64,000 bases of DNA from Lachnospiraceae bacterium. Lineage in GTDB: Bacteria > Bacillota > Clostridia > Lachnospirales > Lachnospiraceae. This document shows positions 36,180 to 45,456 of the stretch, in pieces. The notes beneath the pieces were generated by a model. The model was not told the DNA's origin, ran no database searches, and saw nothing but the letters and a program-made list of their open reading frames with translations. Numbering within the stretch: the stretch's first letter is position 1; each line of letters begins with the position of its first letter. The stretch lies in NCBI GenBank assembly GCA_910574745.1, contig CAJTCE010000004.1:164951-228950 (forward strand), given 5' to 3'. A program made the position numbers and the translations under genes.

Positions 36180-36914
36180 ATGTTAACAGAGTTGGTAAAA
36201 CCCGGAGACAAAATTGAAGTGCAGGCGGTTGAAGGCGCTATTTTAGGCGGAAAAGCCGGAGATAAAAAAATATATACCTCTCAGGTATATGATGTTCTTG
36301 ATGACGAGAGACTGGAAATTATGATGCCCATGGATGGAACGAAACTGATTCTTCTGCCGGTGGACGGGGAATACCAGTTTTGTTTCTATACAAGAAAAGG
36401 ACTTTACCAGTGTTTTATAAGAGTGGTAGAAAGGTATAAAGACAATAATGTTTATATATTGTTGTGTGAACTGACCTCTCCCATCGGGAAATACCAGAGG
36501 AGAGAATATTACCGTTTTGCCTGCAGTCTTCCTATAAGGACCAGAGAGCTTCTGGATGAAGAAATAGAGGCTTTAAAGGAACTCAAATATCATATGTGGG
36601 TAGGGATTCCTTTGACCAAAGGAAATATTGTGGATATCAGCGGCGGCGGGATCCGGTTTGTTTCGCCGGTAAAATATACCGAAGGAACACAGATTGCCAT
36701 TAATTTTTCTTTAAATATGCACGGGAAAGAAGAGGCCTACGAACTGGTGGGCAAAATACTGAAAAGCAGATCCAATGAGGTGCGAAAGGGAGAATATGAG
36801 CATCGCGTGAAATTTACTCTCATCAGCAATATCCAGCGGGAGGAAATTATACGTTACATTTTTGAGGAGGAGCGTAAGAGCAGGCGGCGTATAGCGAATG
36901 TAGGTGACCTATGA
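36180..36914 (+). CDS. PilZ-domain c-di-GMP effector (YpfB/YcgR-like flagellar brake)
   Basis: The 244-residue protein has an N-terminal YcgR-like beta domain (about 1-95) and a C-terminal PilZ domain with both c-di-GMP motifs: RREYYRF (RxxxR, near residue 104) and DISGGGIRF (D/NxSxxG, near 151). In Bacillus the homologue binds MotA and slows the motor when c-di-GMP rises. Position between flhG and cheB, within the motor operon, fits that role. The stop overlaps cheB by four bases. Confidence 0.92.
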   Translation: MLTELVKPGDKIEVQAVEGAILGGKAGDKKIYTSQVYDVLDDERLEIMMPMDGTKLILLPVDGEYQFCFYTRKGLYQCFIRVVERYKDNNVYILLCELTSPIGKYQRREYYRFACSLPIRTRELLDEEIEALKELKYHMWVGIPLTKGNIVDISGGGIRFVSPVKYTEGTQIAINFSLNMHGKEEAYELVGKILKSRSNEVRKGEYEHRVKFTLISNIQREEIIRYIFEEERKSRRRIANVGDL

Positions 36915-38017
36915 TTAAAAAAATTCTGGTTGTAGATGATTCTGCACTTATGAGAAGAATCTTTTGTGATATAATTAACTCAGATAAGAGATTCCGGGCG
37001 GAAGATACAGCAACAAACGGATTGGAAGCCTTGGAGCTCATGAAAAAAAATACATATGATTTGGTTATCACGGATTTGATGATGCCCAAAATGGACGGTA
37101 TTTCTTTTTTAAAGGAGCTGAATAAAACAGGCAACAGGGTAAAAGTTGTCGTGATCAGTTCTTTTGCAAAAGAGGACGCAAGTATTACCATTGAAGCTCT
37201 TTCGCTGGGAGCGGTAGATTTTTTAAAAAAGCCGGTGGGAATCTCGGATGTGAAGGGAGAAAAGTTTCGCGGGCTTTTACTTCATATTCTGGAGGGTGTT
37301 TTTTCCGGAGAGGGCAGGAATGCACGGCGAAGGCCATTTTCCCATTCAAAAGCCCTTGTTGATAAGATTGGGACTGTTAAGGATGGAATATTGGGAAAAC
37401 CGCCGGTTCATGAAAAGGAAACCGGTAGGAAAAAGCTTGTTGCCATAGCCAGTTCCACAGGAGGACCGAAGGCCTTGCAGGAGGTTTTGCCAATGCTTCC
37501 GGCAAATCTGGATGCGCCGGTTTTGATAGTGCAGCATATGCCTGCGGGATTTACCGCCACATTGTCCGAAAGGCTGGATGGAATCTGTCCTCTTCATGTA
37601 CAGGAGGCCTCAGAGGGAATGCCTGTTACAAAAGGGAATATTTATGTTGCCAAAGGAGGCACGCATATGATTGTGATTCATTCCGGGGGCTGTAACAGAA
37701 TTGCTTTTCTGGATGAACCGCCCAGGGAGGGGGTAAAGCCCTGCGCTAATTATATGTATGAATCCATAAAGGATTGCGATTATGAACATGTTACCTGTGT
37801 CGTTTTAACGGGAATGGGGCAGGACGGGACAAAGGGCATAACCAATCTGAAGAAGCATAAAGAGTTATACGTTATTGCACAAGATCAGGACAGCTGTGCC
37901 GTTTACGGCATGCCCCGTGGTGTGGTATCGGCAGGACTTGCAAACAAAGTTGTACCACTTAAGGAAGTGGCGGGAGCTATTATAAAAAACGTGGGGGTAT
38001 GCAAAGATGGACGTTAG
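36911..38017 (+). CDS. cheB: Chemotaxis receptor methylesterase/deamidase CheB
   Basis: CheB removes methyl groups from, and deamidates, chemoreceptors. The 368-residue protein has an N-terminal receiver domain (VVDDSALMRRIF; phospho-Asp in LVITDLMMPKMDG) and a C-terminal esterase with the catalytic triad: Ser in ASSTGGPKALQ, His in VQHMPAGFT, Asp in GMGQDGTKGI. The methyltransferase cheR is not in this window. It overlaps the PilZ gene (ATGA) and cheA by 11 bases. Confidence 0.97.
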   Translation: MIKKILVVDDSALMRRIFCDIINSDKRFRAEDTATNGLEALELMKKNTYDLVITDLMMPKMDGISFLKELNKTGNRVKVVVISSFAKEDASITIEALSLGAVDFLKKPVGISDVKGEKFRGLLLHILEGVFSGEGRNARRRPFSHSKALVDKIGTVKDGILGKPPVHEKETGRKKLVAIASSTGGPKALQEVLPMLPANLDAPVLIVQHMPAGFTATLSERLDGICPLHVQEASEGMPVTKGNIYVAKGGTHMIVIHSGGCNRIAFLDEPPREGVKPCANYMYESIKDCDYEHVTCVVLTGMGQDGTKGITNLKKHKELYVIAQDQDSCAVYGMPRGVVSAGLANKVVPLKEVAGAIIKNVGVCKDGR

Positions 38018-40088
38018 TCAATATCTGGAGATTTTTCTTGATGAAACAAAGGAGCATTTACAAAGCTTAAGCGATCAGCTTATGAGTCTGGAACAGGATC
38101 CGGAAAACATGGATACAATAAATGAGATTTTCCGTGCGGCTCATACTTTAAAGGGTATGGCAGGAACCATGGGATACAAGAGGATGCAGAATCTGACCCA
38201 TGATATGGAAAATGTATTTTCGGAAGTCCGTAACGGAGCCATTAAGGCTGACGGCAGTATGATCGATGTATTATTTCAGTGTCTGGATGCTTTGGAGGAA
38301 TATACTGAGAACGTTCAGAATACATCTGATGAAGGAACAAATGATAATGAACATCTGATCAAGGCCTTAAACCAGATTCTGGCCTCTAAGGGAGGCGAGG
38401 TGGAAGTGCCTTCGGTCCAGGCAAAGGATGAACCAAAAGCTGCATCAGCAGACGGCGGAAATGATGCTTCCAAGGAAAAATGGAGGGACATCAAATTAGA
38501 TGATACCGAGAAACTGGTTATGAGTGAAGCGGTTAACCAGAGCAAAAACGTTATGGGGATTACGGTTTATATTCAGGAAAGCTGTATTTTAAAGGCTGCA
38601 AGGGCATTTCTGGTTTATAAAGCGCTGGAGGATCTGGGAGAAACCATTGTTTCCAATCCCAGCGCCCAGGACATTGAGGATGAAAAGTTTGATTTTGATT
38701 TCAGTGTGATTTTTATTACTGATGAGGATAGCGAAACGGTAAAAAAAGCCATTCTGGATGTATCGGAAATAGAAAGCTGTTATATTTCGCTGATGGATGC
38801 GGAAGCGCCCAAAGAAGGTGCGGTAAAAGCCGTACGGGAATCGGAAGAAAAGCCTGCGGCAGCAACGCCTGCTGCAGCTTCGGCTGTCAATGCCCCCGCA
38901 AAGACGGATAAAACCAAAAATGCCAAACCCATTGTCAACAGGACAGTCCGCGTTGATATTGAAAAGCTGGATGTGCTGATGAACCTTGTCAGCGAGCTGA
39001 TCATCGCAAAGAATTCTTTAGTGTCTGCGGCAACAACGGAAGGTATTACCGCAAACAGTGCGGTAAATGAGCCCATTGAGTATCTGGAAAGCGTAACCAC
39101 CAATCTTCACGAATCCGTCATGAAGGTAAGGATGGTGCCGATTGAAAATGTGGTGCAGAAGTTCCCCAAGATGATCAGGGATTTATCCAAGAAGCTGGAT
39201 AAAAAAATGCAGTTGTTTATGAGCGGCGAAGAAACGGAATTAGACCGTACTGTGGTAGATGAAATCGGCGATCCGCTGATGCATCTTCTGCGTAATTCCG
39301 CCGATCACGGTCTCGAGTCGGCAGAGAAGAGGCTGGAGAGAGGAAAGCCCGAAGCGGGTTCCATTTATCTGGATGCTTATCAGGACGGAAACAACGTAGT
39401 CATTGAAGTAAGAGATGACGGTAACGGTATTGATGTGGAGGGAGTAAAGGCAAAGGCCATTGAAAAAGGAACCATTACACCTGAGCAGGCCGAAAATATG
39501 AGCGATAAGGACGCTATCGGACTGCTGTTCATGCCAAGCTTTTCCACAGCCAAAAAGGTTTCCGATGTTTCGGGAAGGGGCGTCGGCCTGGATGTGGTCA
39601 AATCCAAAATCGAATCCTTAAGCGGCGAGGTTGAGGTAAAGACCAAGCTGGGCGAGGGAAGCACATTTATTATCAGACTGCCGCTGACCTTAGCCATTAT
39701 TCAGGCTTTAATGGTAGAAGTAGGAGGCGAGAAATATGCGATTTCATTGGGATCCATACAGACGATAGAGGATATTTCCCCGGATGAAATCAAATTTGTG
39801 CAAAATGAAGAGGTTATTAATCTGCGTGGCGATGTCATACCATTAGTCAGGTTAAACGAAGTTCTGGATATAGCGTCAACAAAGGGACCGGACGACAATC
39901 TGGTTGTGGCCATTGTCAAGAAGGGTGACCAGTTAGGCGGGCTTGTTGTGGATGAGTTAATGGGACAGCAGGAAATCGTTATTAAATCCCTTGGCAAATA
40001 TATTAACAAGAGCAAGGTCATCAGTGGCGCAACTATTTTGGGCGACGGGGAAATTGCACTGATTATTGATGCGAATGCGTTGTTGTAG
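38007..40088 (+). CDS. cheA: Chemotaxis histidine kinase CheA
   Basis: CheA phosphorylates CheY and CheB in response to receptors. The 693-residue protein shows all five domains: P1 with the phosphorylated His in RAAHTLKGMAGTMG (about residue 48), one CheY-binding P2 domain (about 175-265), an Ala/Pro linker, P3 dimerisation (ISxxx-like VNRTVRVDIEKLDVLMNLV), P4 kinase (LRNSADHGLE, VRDDGNGID, GRGVGLDVV) and P5 CheW-like. It overlaps cheB and directly precedes cheW. Confidence 0.98.
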   Translation: MDVSQYLEIFLDETKEHLQSLSDQLMSLEQDPENMDTINEIFRAAHTLKGMAGTMGYKRMQNLTHDMENVFSEVRNGAIKADGSMIDVLFQCLDALEEYTENVQNTSDEGTNDNEHLIKALNQILASKGGEVEVPSVQAKDEPKAASADGGNDASKEKWRDIKLDDTEKLVMSEAVNQSKNVMGITVYIQESCILKAARAFLVYKALEDLGETIVSNPSAQDIEDEKFDFDFSVIFITDEDSETVKKAILDVSEIESCYISLMDAEAPKEGAVKAVRESEEKPAAATPAAASAVNAPAKTDKTKNAKPIVNRTVRVDIEKLDVLMNLVSELIIAKNSLVSAATTEGITANSAVNEPIEYLESVTTNLHESVMKVRMVPIENVVQKFPKMIRDLSKKLDKKMQLFMSGEETELDRTVVDEIGDPLMHLLRNSADHGLESAEKRLERGKPEAGSIYLDAYQDGNNVVIEVRDDGNGIDVEGVKAKAIEKGTITPEQAENMSDKDAIGLLFMPSFSTAKKVSDVSGRGVGLDVVKSKIESLSGEVEVKTKLGEGSTFIIRLPLTLAIIQALMVEVGGEKYAISLGSIQTIEDISPDEIKFVQNEEVINLRGDVIPLVRLNEVLDIASTKGPDDNLVVAIVKKGDQLGGLVVDELMGQQEIVIKSLGKYINKSKVISGATILGDGEIALIIDANALL

Positions 40089-40101
40089 GGGAGGTGTCAT
40101 G

Positions 40102-40581
40102 ATGGAAGAATTAAGCAATGCACAGGAACAGGAACGAATCCAGTATATCGTAGTAAAATTCGGCGATGAACAATATGGTATTGATATCAAATACATTGAT
40201 AATATTGTCCGTATGCAGAGAATAACCAGAGTGCCTAAGGTACAAAGCTATATTAAAGGAGTTATTAATTTAAGGGGAGAAGTCATACCGGTTGTAAGTA
40301 TCCGTTTAAAGATGGGACTTTTTGAAGATGAGATTACAAAAAAGACCCGTATCATCATTATTAGGCTTGATAACGGCGAAATCATCGGTATGTTGGTAGA
40401 TGAGGTAAAGGAAGTGGTAACACTGGATGCCTCCCAGATAGAGAAGATTGCCTATGATTCTAGTGACGAGAAGGCAAACTATTTATCCGGTGTGGGCAAG
40501 GACAAAGGAGAACTGATCTCCCTTTTGGACATGAATCTGGTGTTCGCAGAAAAGGAAAGGCAGATTAATAAGCCGGAATAG
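40102..40581 (+). CDS. cheW: Chemotaxis coupling protein CheW
   Basis: CheW links chemoreceptors to CheA. Two adjacent ATG codons (40099, 40102) follow GGAGG; 40102 has the better seven-base spacing. Longer frames reach back into cheA. The 159-residue product has the CheW fold pattern: YIVVKFGDEQYGIDIKYIDN, VQSYIKGVINLRGEVIPVVS and VDEVKEVVTLDASQIE. It is ordinary in length. Confidence 0.96.
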   Translation: MEELSNAQEQERIQYIVVKFGDEQYGIDIKYIDNIVRMQRITRVPKVQSYIKGVINLRGEVIPVVSIRLKMGLFEDEITKKTRIIIIRLDNGEIIGMLVDEVKEVVTLDASQIEKIAYDSSDEKANYLSGVGKDKGELISLLDMNLVFAEKERQINKPE

Positions 40582-40589
40582 GACAAAAT

Positions 40590-41201
40590 ATGGAGAATTT
40601 TAATTTAAACGATTCCGAACAGTATTTTGACGTACTGAAAGAATTAGGAAACATTGGTGCGGGAAACGCTACAACCGCTTTGTCACAGATGATACAATGT
40701 AAAGTGGATATGAAGGTTCCTCAGGTTCGTCTGCTGGATTTTCAGGAAGTAGGCGAGGCCATGGGCGGAGAGGAACAGATTATGGCGGGAGTATATCTTT
40801 TAGTTGAAGGCGATATAACCGGAAGTATGATGTTCCTTTTAGAAGAAAAGGCGGCCCATTCCCTTGTATCAAAGCTGATGCAGATGCCGGAAAATTCAGA
40901 AGGGCCTTTTTCGGAAATGGAGCTTTCCGCCCTAAAGGAAATCGGCAATATTATTGTGGGCTCTTATTTAAATTCATTGTCTGTACTGACCAATATGATG
41001 ATTGTGCCGTCGGTGCCGGATTTAAGCATTGATATGGCCGGAGCAATTTTAAGTGTGCCGGCAATTGAATTTGGAGAACTGGGAGACAAGATACTGCTGA
41101 TTCAGACGCAGTTTACTGATGACATTAGTTTGGACGGGTATTTTATCTTGATTCCGGATCTGGAATCTTACGATAAAATATTAACCGCTATAGGCATGTA
41201 A
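40590..41201 (+). CDS. cheC: CheY-P phosphatase CheC
   Basis: CheC dephosphorylates CheY-P and is stimulated by CheD. The 203-residue protein carries both phosphatase motifs: ELGNIGAGNATTALSQM near residue 14 and EIGNIIVGSYLNSLSVL near 115, each with the Glu and Asn needed for activity (the second retains E and N). It has no CheY-binding N-terminal peptide, unlike FliY. The cheW-cheC-cheD order is that of Bacillus. Confidence 0.95.
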   Translation: MENFNLNDSEQYFDVLKELGNIGAGNATTALSQMIQCKVDMKVPQVRLLDFQEVGEAMGGEEQIMAGVYLLVEGDITGSMMFLLEEKAAHSLVSKLMQMPENSEGPFSEMELSALKEIGNIIVGSYLNSLSVLTNMMIVPSVPDLSIDMAGAILSVPAIEFGELGDKILLIQTQFTDDISLDGYFILIPDLESYDKILTAIGM

Positions 41202-41203
41202 TT

Positions 41204-41689
41204 ATGAGTGAGATTATTAAAGTAGGAATGGCAGATTTAAAAATATGTAAGAGTCCCAACGGGGTTACTACATTGGGACTGGGATCCTGTGTTGGAATTG
41301 CTATCCGGGATCCTTTGACAAAAATCGGAGGCCTGGCACATATTATGCTGCCCGACAGCACAGCGATCAGGGACAATACCAATATACCCAAGTTTGCGGA
41401 TACGGGTATAGAAGAATTGGTCAGACAGCTTGTGGCTGCAGGTGCTTTAAGAGTCAGACTGGTGGCCAAGATCGCAGGCGGGGCTCAGATGTTTGGCGCT
41501 CAGGGCAGGGCAAATGCCGTAAGAGTCGGAGAGCGCAATGTAGAAGCTGTTAAGGCAAAGCTTTTACAGATGAGAATCCCGATTCTTGCAAGCGATACGG
41601 GGCTGAATTACGGGCGTACTGTAATATTTTACCCGGAGACGGGGGATTTTGTAATTAAGGCGATTGGAAAACCGGAGAAAGTGATTTAA
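41204..41689 (+). CDS. cheD: Chemoreceptor glutamine deamidase CheD
   Basis: CheD deamidates receptor glutamines and activates CheC. The 161-residue product retains the catalytic residues: Cys in TLGLGSCVGIAIRD and His in GGLAHIMLPDS, with Thr before the Cys loop. KIAGGAQMF is also typical. It starts two bases after the cheC stop, consistent with a CheC-CheD complex made stoichiometrically. Confidence 0.96.
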   Translation: MSEIIKVGMADLKICKSPNGVTTLGLGSCVGIAIRDPLTKIGGLAHIMLPDSTAIRDNTNIPKFADTGIEELVRQLVAAGALRVRLVAKIAGGAQMFGAQGRANAVRVGERNVEAVKAKLLQMRIPILASDTGLNYGRTVIFYPETGDFVIKAIGKPEKVI

Positions 41690-41691
41690 AG

Positions 41692-42003
41692 ATGAAGAGA
41701 AGGATGATTCCGATATTTCTTATGCTGTTGGCAGGAGCAATAACCAGTATCATTACCTATATCAGGGATTATGAACTGGTAAAAATGCTTTGGACTCTTC
41801 TGGGAGTTCTGATTGTGTTTTATGCCCTGGGAGTTGTCATAAAGAAAACCTTAAATCTTTTTGATGCGCAGATTGAGGAAGCGGAGAAAAAGGCAAAGGA
41901 AGCAGAAGAAAAAGAAAAGGAAAAGGAAAAAGAAGGGCCGGTTGGCGAAGAAGAAACCGAAGAAGGCGACAAACAAAATACGGAAAATCCGTCAGAGGAT
42001 TAG
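41692..42003 (+). CDS. Small two-helix membrane protein of unknown function in the chemotaxis cluster
   Basis: The 103-residue product has two predicted membrane helices (MIPIFLMLLAGAITSIITYI, about 5-24; LWTLLGVLIVFYALGVVI, about 33-50) and a cytoplasmic Lys/Glu-rich helix with EAEKKAKEAEEKEKEKEKEG, ending in an acidic tail. It starts two bases after cheD. I recognise no family. Its place between cheD and the sigma-28 gene suggests a motility-linked accessory protein; composition bias makes homology hard to judge. Confidence 0.75.
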   Translation: MKRRMIPIFLMLLAGAITSIITYIRDYELVKMLWTLLGVLIVFYALGVVIKKTLNLFDAQIEEAEKKAKEAEEKEKEKEKEGPVGEEETEEGDKQNTENPSED

Positions 42004-42051
42004 AAGGCTTAAGGATTTGACGGAAAAAGAGTTATTTTGCGGAGGTTATTC

Positions 42052-42822
42052 ATGGACGAGGCAGGAAGGAAGCGGCTTTGGCAGGACTATCATCGTCTGA
42101 AAAGCCAGGACTTACGGGAGAAAATCATATTAGAATATGCACCTTTGGTTAAGCTTGTAGCAGGAAGACTCAGTATGTATCTGGGTTATAATGTGGAATA
42201 TGATGACCTTGTAGGTTATGGTGTTTTCGGATTAATAGATGCCATTGACAAGTTTGATACCTGCAAGGATGTGAAGTTTGAAACCTATGCAAGTCTGCGA
42301 ATCAGAGGAGCGATTCTGGATCAGATCCGTAAGATGGATTGGATTCCGAGAACGATCAGACAGAGACAGAAAAAAATTGACGCTGTCATGAAAGAGATTG
42401 AAACGACTACAGGCAGGAGTGCTACAGATGAGGAAATTGCAAAGGGACTTGGCATTTCCGGAGAAGAGTATACTGACTGGCAGTCACAAATGAAAATTAC
42501 CGGTGTGGTCAGTCTCAATGAATATATTGAGCAGGGCGGGCCGGAGTTACAAGGGGAAAAGAATACATCTTCTCAATTTGAGATACCGGAAGAGGTGGCA
42601 GAAAGAGAAGAACTGAAGGAAAAATTGAGGGAATCGCTGGATATTCTTACGGAAAAAGAAAAGAAAGTTGTTTTGCTGTATTATTACGAGGATTTGACAT
42701 TAAAAGAAATCAGCTACATTTTGGAAGTCTCGGAATCCCGCGTATCTCAGCTTCATACAAAGGCGTTATCTAAAATGAAGTCAAAACTTGGCGAGTATAT
42801 GGGGATACTTTCGGATCGATAG
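42052..42822 (+). CDS. fliA: Flagellar sigma factor, sigma-28 (FliA/SigD/WhiG family)
   Basis: This sigma factor drives late flagellar, chemoreceptor and autolysin genes. I start at ATG 42052, seven bases after GGAGG; TTG 42037 would precede the site. The 256-residue protein has region 2 (LVKLVAGRLSMYLGYNVEYD, DLVGYGVFGLIDAIDKFD), region 3 (GRSATDEEIAKGLGISGEEY) and region 4 (VLLYYYEDLTLKEISYILEV, SESRVSQLHTKALSKMK). In Bacillus, sigD lies near the end of the fla/che operon, where distance from the promoter limits its level; this gene has the same position, about 31 kb from the flgB promoter. No flgM is in the window. Confidence 0.96.
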   Translation: MDEAGRKRLWQDYHRLKSQDLREKIILEYAPLVKLVAGRLSMYLGYNVEYDDLVGYGVFGLIDAIDKFDTCKDVKFETYASLRIRGAILDQIRKMDWIPRTIRQRQKKIDAVMKEIETTTGRSATDEEIAKGLGISGEEYTDWQSQMKITGVVSLNEYIEQGGPELQGEKNTSSQFEIPEEVAEREELKEKLRESLDILTEKEKKVVLLYYYEDLTLKEISYILEVSESRVSQLHTKALSKMKSKLGEYMGILSDR

Positions 42823-42837
42823 TGCGGAGGTCAAAAT

Positions 42838-44430
42838 ATGAATGCCTATTTTCAAATAATTACAAGTATGACGGGAACGGCGGTTAAGCTGGTTCCCGAA
42901 ACAGATGGCGGGGCAAAGCTGGACTTTGCTGAGCTTATGGAATACCTGCGATTAAAGAATATAGAGATTGCTGATGCCAAGCCCTTGTATCAGGCTGTTG
43001 AAGGATTGGTAGCGGAGGTTGTGGTGCCTGTTTCCATCCAGGTGGGTTTGTCGGCGCCGGAGACATTTCAACTGAAGGTATCGGCAGATAAGATGGAAGC
43101 GGTTGTGCGATTCTATCCTCCCAGCAGCAGTGGCGTTTCTTATTCGGGAAAAGAAGCGGTAATCAGCGATTTAAAAATGAGTAAGATAGCATATGGCATT
43201 GACGAAGCGGCTGTTGAAGCTTATCTGGCAAAAAGGAATTATTGCGAAGACATTGTGATTGCCAGAGGAAAAGAACCGGTTCAAGGAAAGGATGCCAGAA
43301 TTGAGTACTTTTTTAATACGGATTTAAGCGCTAAACCGAAGAGAAATGAAGATGGCACGGTGGATTTTTTTCATCTGGATACCATCAATCATTGCAAAGA
43401 GGGCGACGTTTTAGCAAGGCTTCATAAAGAAGTTTTAGGAGTGGACGGATATGATGTTTACGGTGCAGCCATCCGTGCCAATAAAGTAAGGCATTTGAAT
43501 TTAAAATACGGAAGAAATATTGAGTTATCCGAGGACGGCTGCGTTATTACATCCAAATTAAACGGGCATGTATGCCTTTCCATGGACGAGGTGGTCGTTT
43601 CCGATGTTTATGAAGTGGAAAACGTCGGTCCCGCCACCGGAAACATTGAATCAAACGGCAGTGTCTTGGTAAAGGGAAATGTGCAGGCAGGTTTTTCCGT
43701 CAAGGCCAAAGGGAATGTGGAAATCAGAGGCGTTGTGGAAGGCTCTGTCGTTGAAACAGACGGGGATATAATCATTGCCAGGGGAATGAACGGAATGGGA
43801 AAAGGAATCTTAAATGCAAAGGGCAGGATTATTTTAAAATATGCCGAAAATGCAACCATTACGTCGGGAGAATATATTGAGAGCGAATCTCTTCTTCACA
43901 GCAGGGTAAATGCAAGGACGGAAATCCGTGTAGACGGCAGAAGAGGAATTATTGCGGGAGGTCTGGCACGGGCAACAGAAAGAGTAAGCTGCAAGACATT
44001 GGGGTCTCCTATGGGTTCGGATACTCAGGTGGAGGTTGGAATCAATCCTGAGACCAAGATCCGGTATTCAGAGCTGCAGAAAGAATCCATGAAGGTTACA
44101 GCCAACTTAAAAAATATCCAGCCCATATTGTTAAGCGCCACCCAGAAGATCAGAAGGGGAGAAACCTATCCCCCCGAACAGCTGCAATATATTCAGACCC
44201 TTGCAATTACTAATAAGAGGCAGATGGAGCGGTTAAAGGAAATTCAGGCAGAGCTGCTTTTGTTAGATGAACAGCTTCAAAGCCAGGGGCAGGCCTGCGT
44301 GCTGGTTTCAGGAGATGTTTATGAGGGAACCAAGGTTACGATCGGGGATGCATCCATGGTATTGAAGAGCGCTGCAACATATTGCCGATTTATCCGTGAA
44401 AAGGGAGAAGTTAAGGTAAGCGCTTATTAG
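42838..44430 (+). CDS. FapA/DUF342 family protein
   Basis: The 530-residue product has an N-terminal variable domain (about 1-125), the FapA core with a right-handed beta-helix-like array of glycine/valine turns (VGPATGNIESNGSVLVKGNV, VEIRGVVEGSVVETDGDIII), and a C-terminal coiled coil (about 415-485). DUF342 proteins influence polymerised or polar structures in other bacteria, but their role is not fixed. GGAGG lies before the ATG. It follows the sigma gene closely, so it is part of the motility operon. Confidence 0.88.
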   Translation: MNAYFQIITSMTGTAVKLVPETDGGAKLDFAELMEYLRLKNIEIADAKPLYQAVEGLVAEVVVPVSIQVGLSAPETFQLKVSADKMEAVVRFYPPSSSGVSYSGKEAVISDLKMSKIAYGIDEAAVEAYLAKRNYCEDIVIARGKEPVQGKDARIEYFFNTDLSAKPKRNEDGTVDFFHLDTINHCKEGDVLARLHKEVLGVDGYDVYGAAIRANKVRHLNLKYGRNIELSEDGCVITSKLNGHVCLSMDEVVVSDVYEVENVGPATGNIESNGSVLVKGNVQAGFSVKAKGNVEIRGVVEGSVVETDGDIIIARGMNGMGKGILNAKGRIILKYAENATITSGEYIESESLLHSRVNARTEIRVDGRRGIIAGGLARATERVSCKTLGSPMGSDTQVEVGINPETKIRYSELQKESMKVTANLKNIQPILLSATQKIRRGETYPPEQLQYIQTLAITNKRQMERLKEIQAELLLLDEQLQSQGQACVLVSGDVYEGTKVTIGDASMVLKSAATYCRFIREKGEVKVSAY

Positions 44431-44441
44431 GAGGTGGAAAT

Positions 44442-44756
44442 ATGGCCATTGGAATGATAGAATTTCAGGGGACAATTCAACGGACACAGGATTATACCAC
44501 GATTAAACAGCAGGAGGATAGTAAGCCTGCAGTGGATCAAAGTAATTTGCAGGTACAGACTGATAGGCGTGTAGATGAAAAATTAAGGCAGGTCAGCCGT
44601 GGGGATGATACTGCAAAAAATGAAAACCATGCGGATGCCAAGGAAAAGGGGAAGGGCAGTTATGCAGGGGATGGCGGGGCAAAAAGAAAGAAAAGTGTTT
44701 CGCAGGAAGGAAGAGTTGTCTTAAAGGGCACATCACATTTTGATATGTCGGTTTAA
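44442..44756 (+). CDS. Small hydrophilic protein of unknown function at the end of the motility operon
   Basis: The 104-residue protein has no membrane helix, signal or known domain. The N-terminus (GMIEFQGTIQRTQDYTTIKQ QEDSKP) looks ordered; the rest is Lys/Asp/Gly-rich and probably disordered, ending in the hydrophobic patch GRVVLKGTSHFDMSV. An excellent AGGAGGTGG site supports real translation. The conserved-looking two ends with a disordered middle suggest a tether or adaptor; this is inference. Confidence 0.7.
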   Translation: MAIGMIEFQGTIQRTQDYTTIKQQEDSKPAVDQSNLQVQTDRRVDEKLRQVSRGDDTAKNENHADAKEKGKGSYAGDGGAKRKKSVSQEGRVVLKGTSHFDMSV

Positions 44757-44770
44757 CAGCTGAAAAGGTT

Positions 44771-45454
44771 ATGACAGGAATAGAAATTGTACTTCTGATA
44801 TTAGGAATGATTGTATTTGCCGTAAGTTTCCTGATTCCGGAGCCTAAGCAGAAAATAGACGCAAAGTCGCTGGCGGACGGAGAGGAAAAAATAAAAGAAA
44901 TTGTAGATGAGCAGATGAAGGAAGCAAAGGAAAAGCTTCGGATTTCTGTAGACGAAACCCTTTCCGGTGCGGTCGAAAAAACAGAGCGTTCTTTAGAGCG
45001 GGTTTCCAATGAAAAAATAACGGCTGTTTCAGAGTTTTCCAATACGGTTTTAGAGGATATTCACAAGAGCCATCAGGAGGTTCTCTTTTTGTATGATATG
45101 CTCCATGATAAGCAGAAAAATCTTTTAGAGACGGCAAAGGAAATAGAAAAAACAAGAGCGATTGCCAAGGAAACCAGGGATGAACTGGAAAACACGGTGC
45201 AGGAAGCGGTAAATATTGAAGTCCAGGAAACAGTAACGCCCGTAAAAGAAGAAGTTCTTGAGCCTTCTGATGCGGCTTCCGACGGGGCTATACCAAAGGA
45301 TGAGGAAACGGACGGAGCCAAAGAGGAAATAAATAATAACGAAAAAATACTGGAAATGCACAGACAGGGCAAATCAAATGTGGCTATAGCCAAGGAGCTG
45401 GGTTTAGGCGTAGGAGAAGTAAATCTGGTCATTGATTTGTTTGAGGTGATATAA
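44771..45454 (+). CDS. SwrB-like, DUF6115-type membrane protein
   Basis: The 227-residue protein has an N-terminal membrane helix (GIEIVLLILGMIVFAVSFLI), a long charged coiled coil (about 30-135), a Glu-rich linker and a short C-terminal helix-turn-helix-like motif: ILEMHRQGKSNVAIAKELGL followed by GVGEVNLVIDL. This layout and its position, downstream of the sigma-28 gene and upstream of rpsB, match Bacillus SwrB, which helps FliM/FliG assembly and export-gate activation. The C-terminal motif is the DUF6115 pattern as I recall it. Orthology is likely but not proven from sequence alone. Confidence 0.7.
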   Translation: MTGIEIVLLILGMIVFAVSFLIPEPKQKIDAKSLADGEEKIKEIVDEQMKEAKEKLRISVDETLSGAVEKTERSLERVSNEKITAVSEFSNTVLEDIHKSHQEVLFLYDMLHDKQKNLLETAKEIEKTRAIAKETRDELENTVQEAVNIEVQETVTPVKEEVLEPSDAASDGAIPKDEETDGAKEEINNNEKILEMHRQGKSNVAIAKELGLGVGEVNLVIDLFEVI

Positions 45455-45456
45455 TC

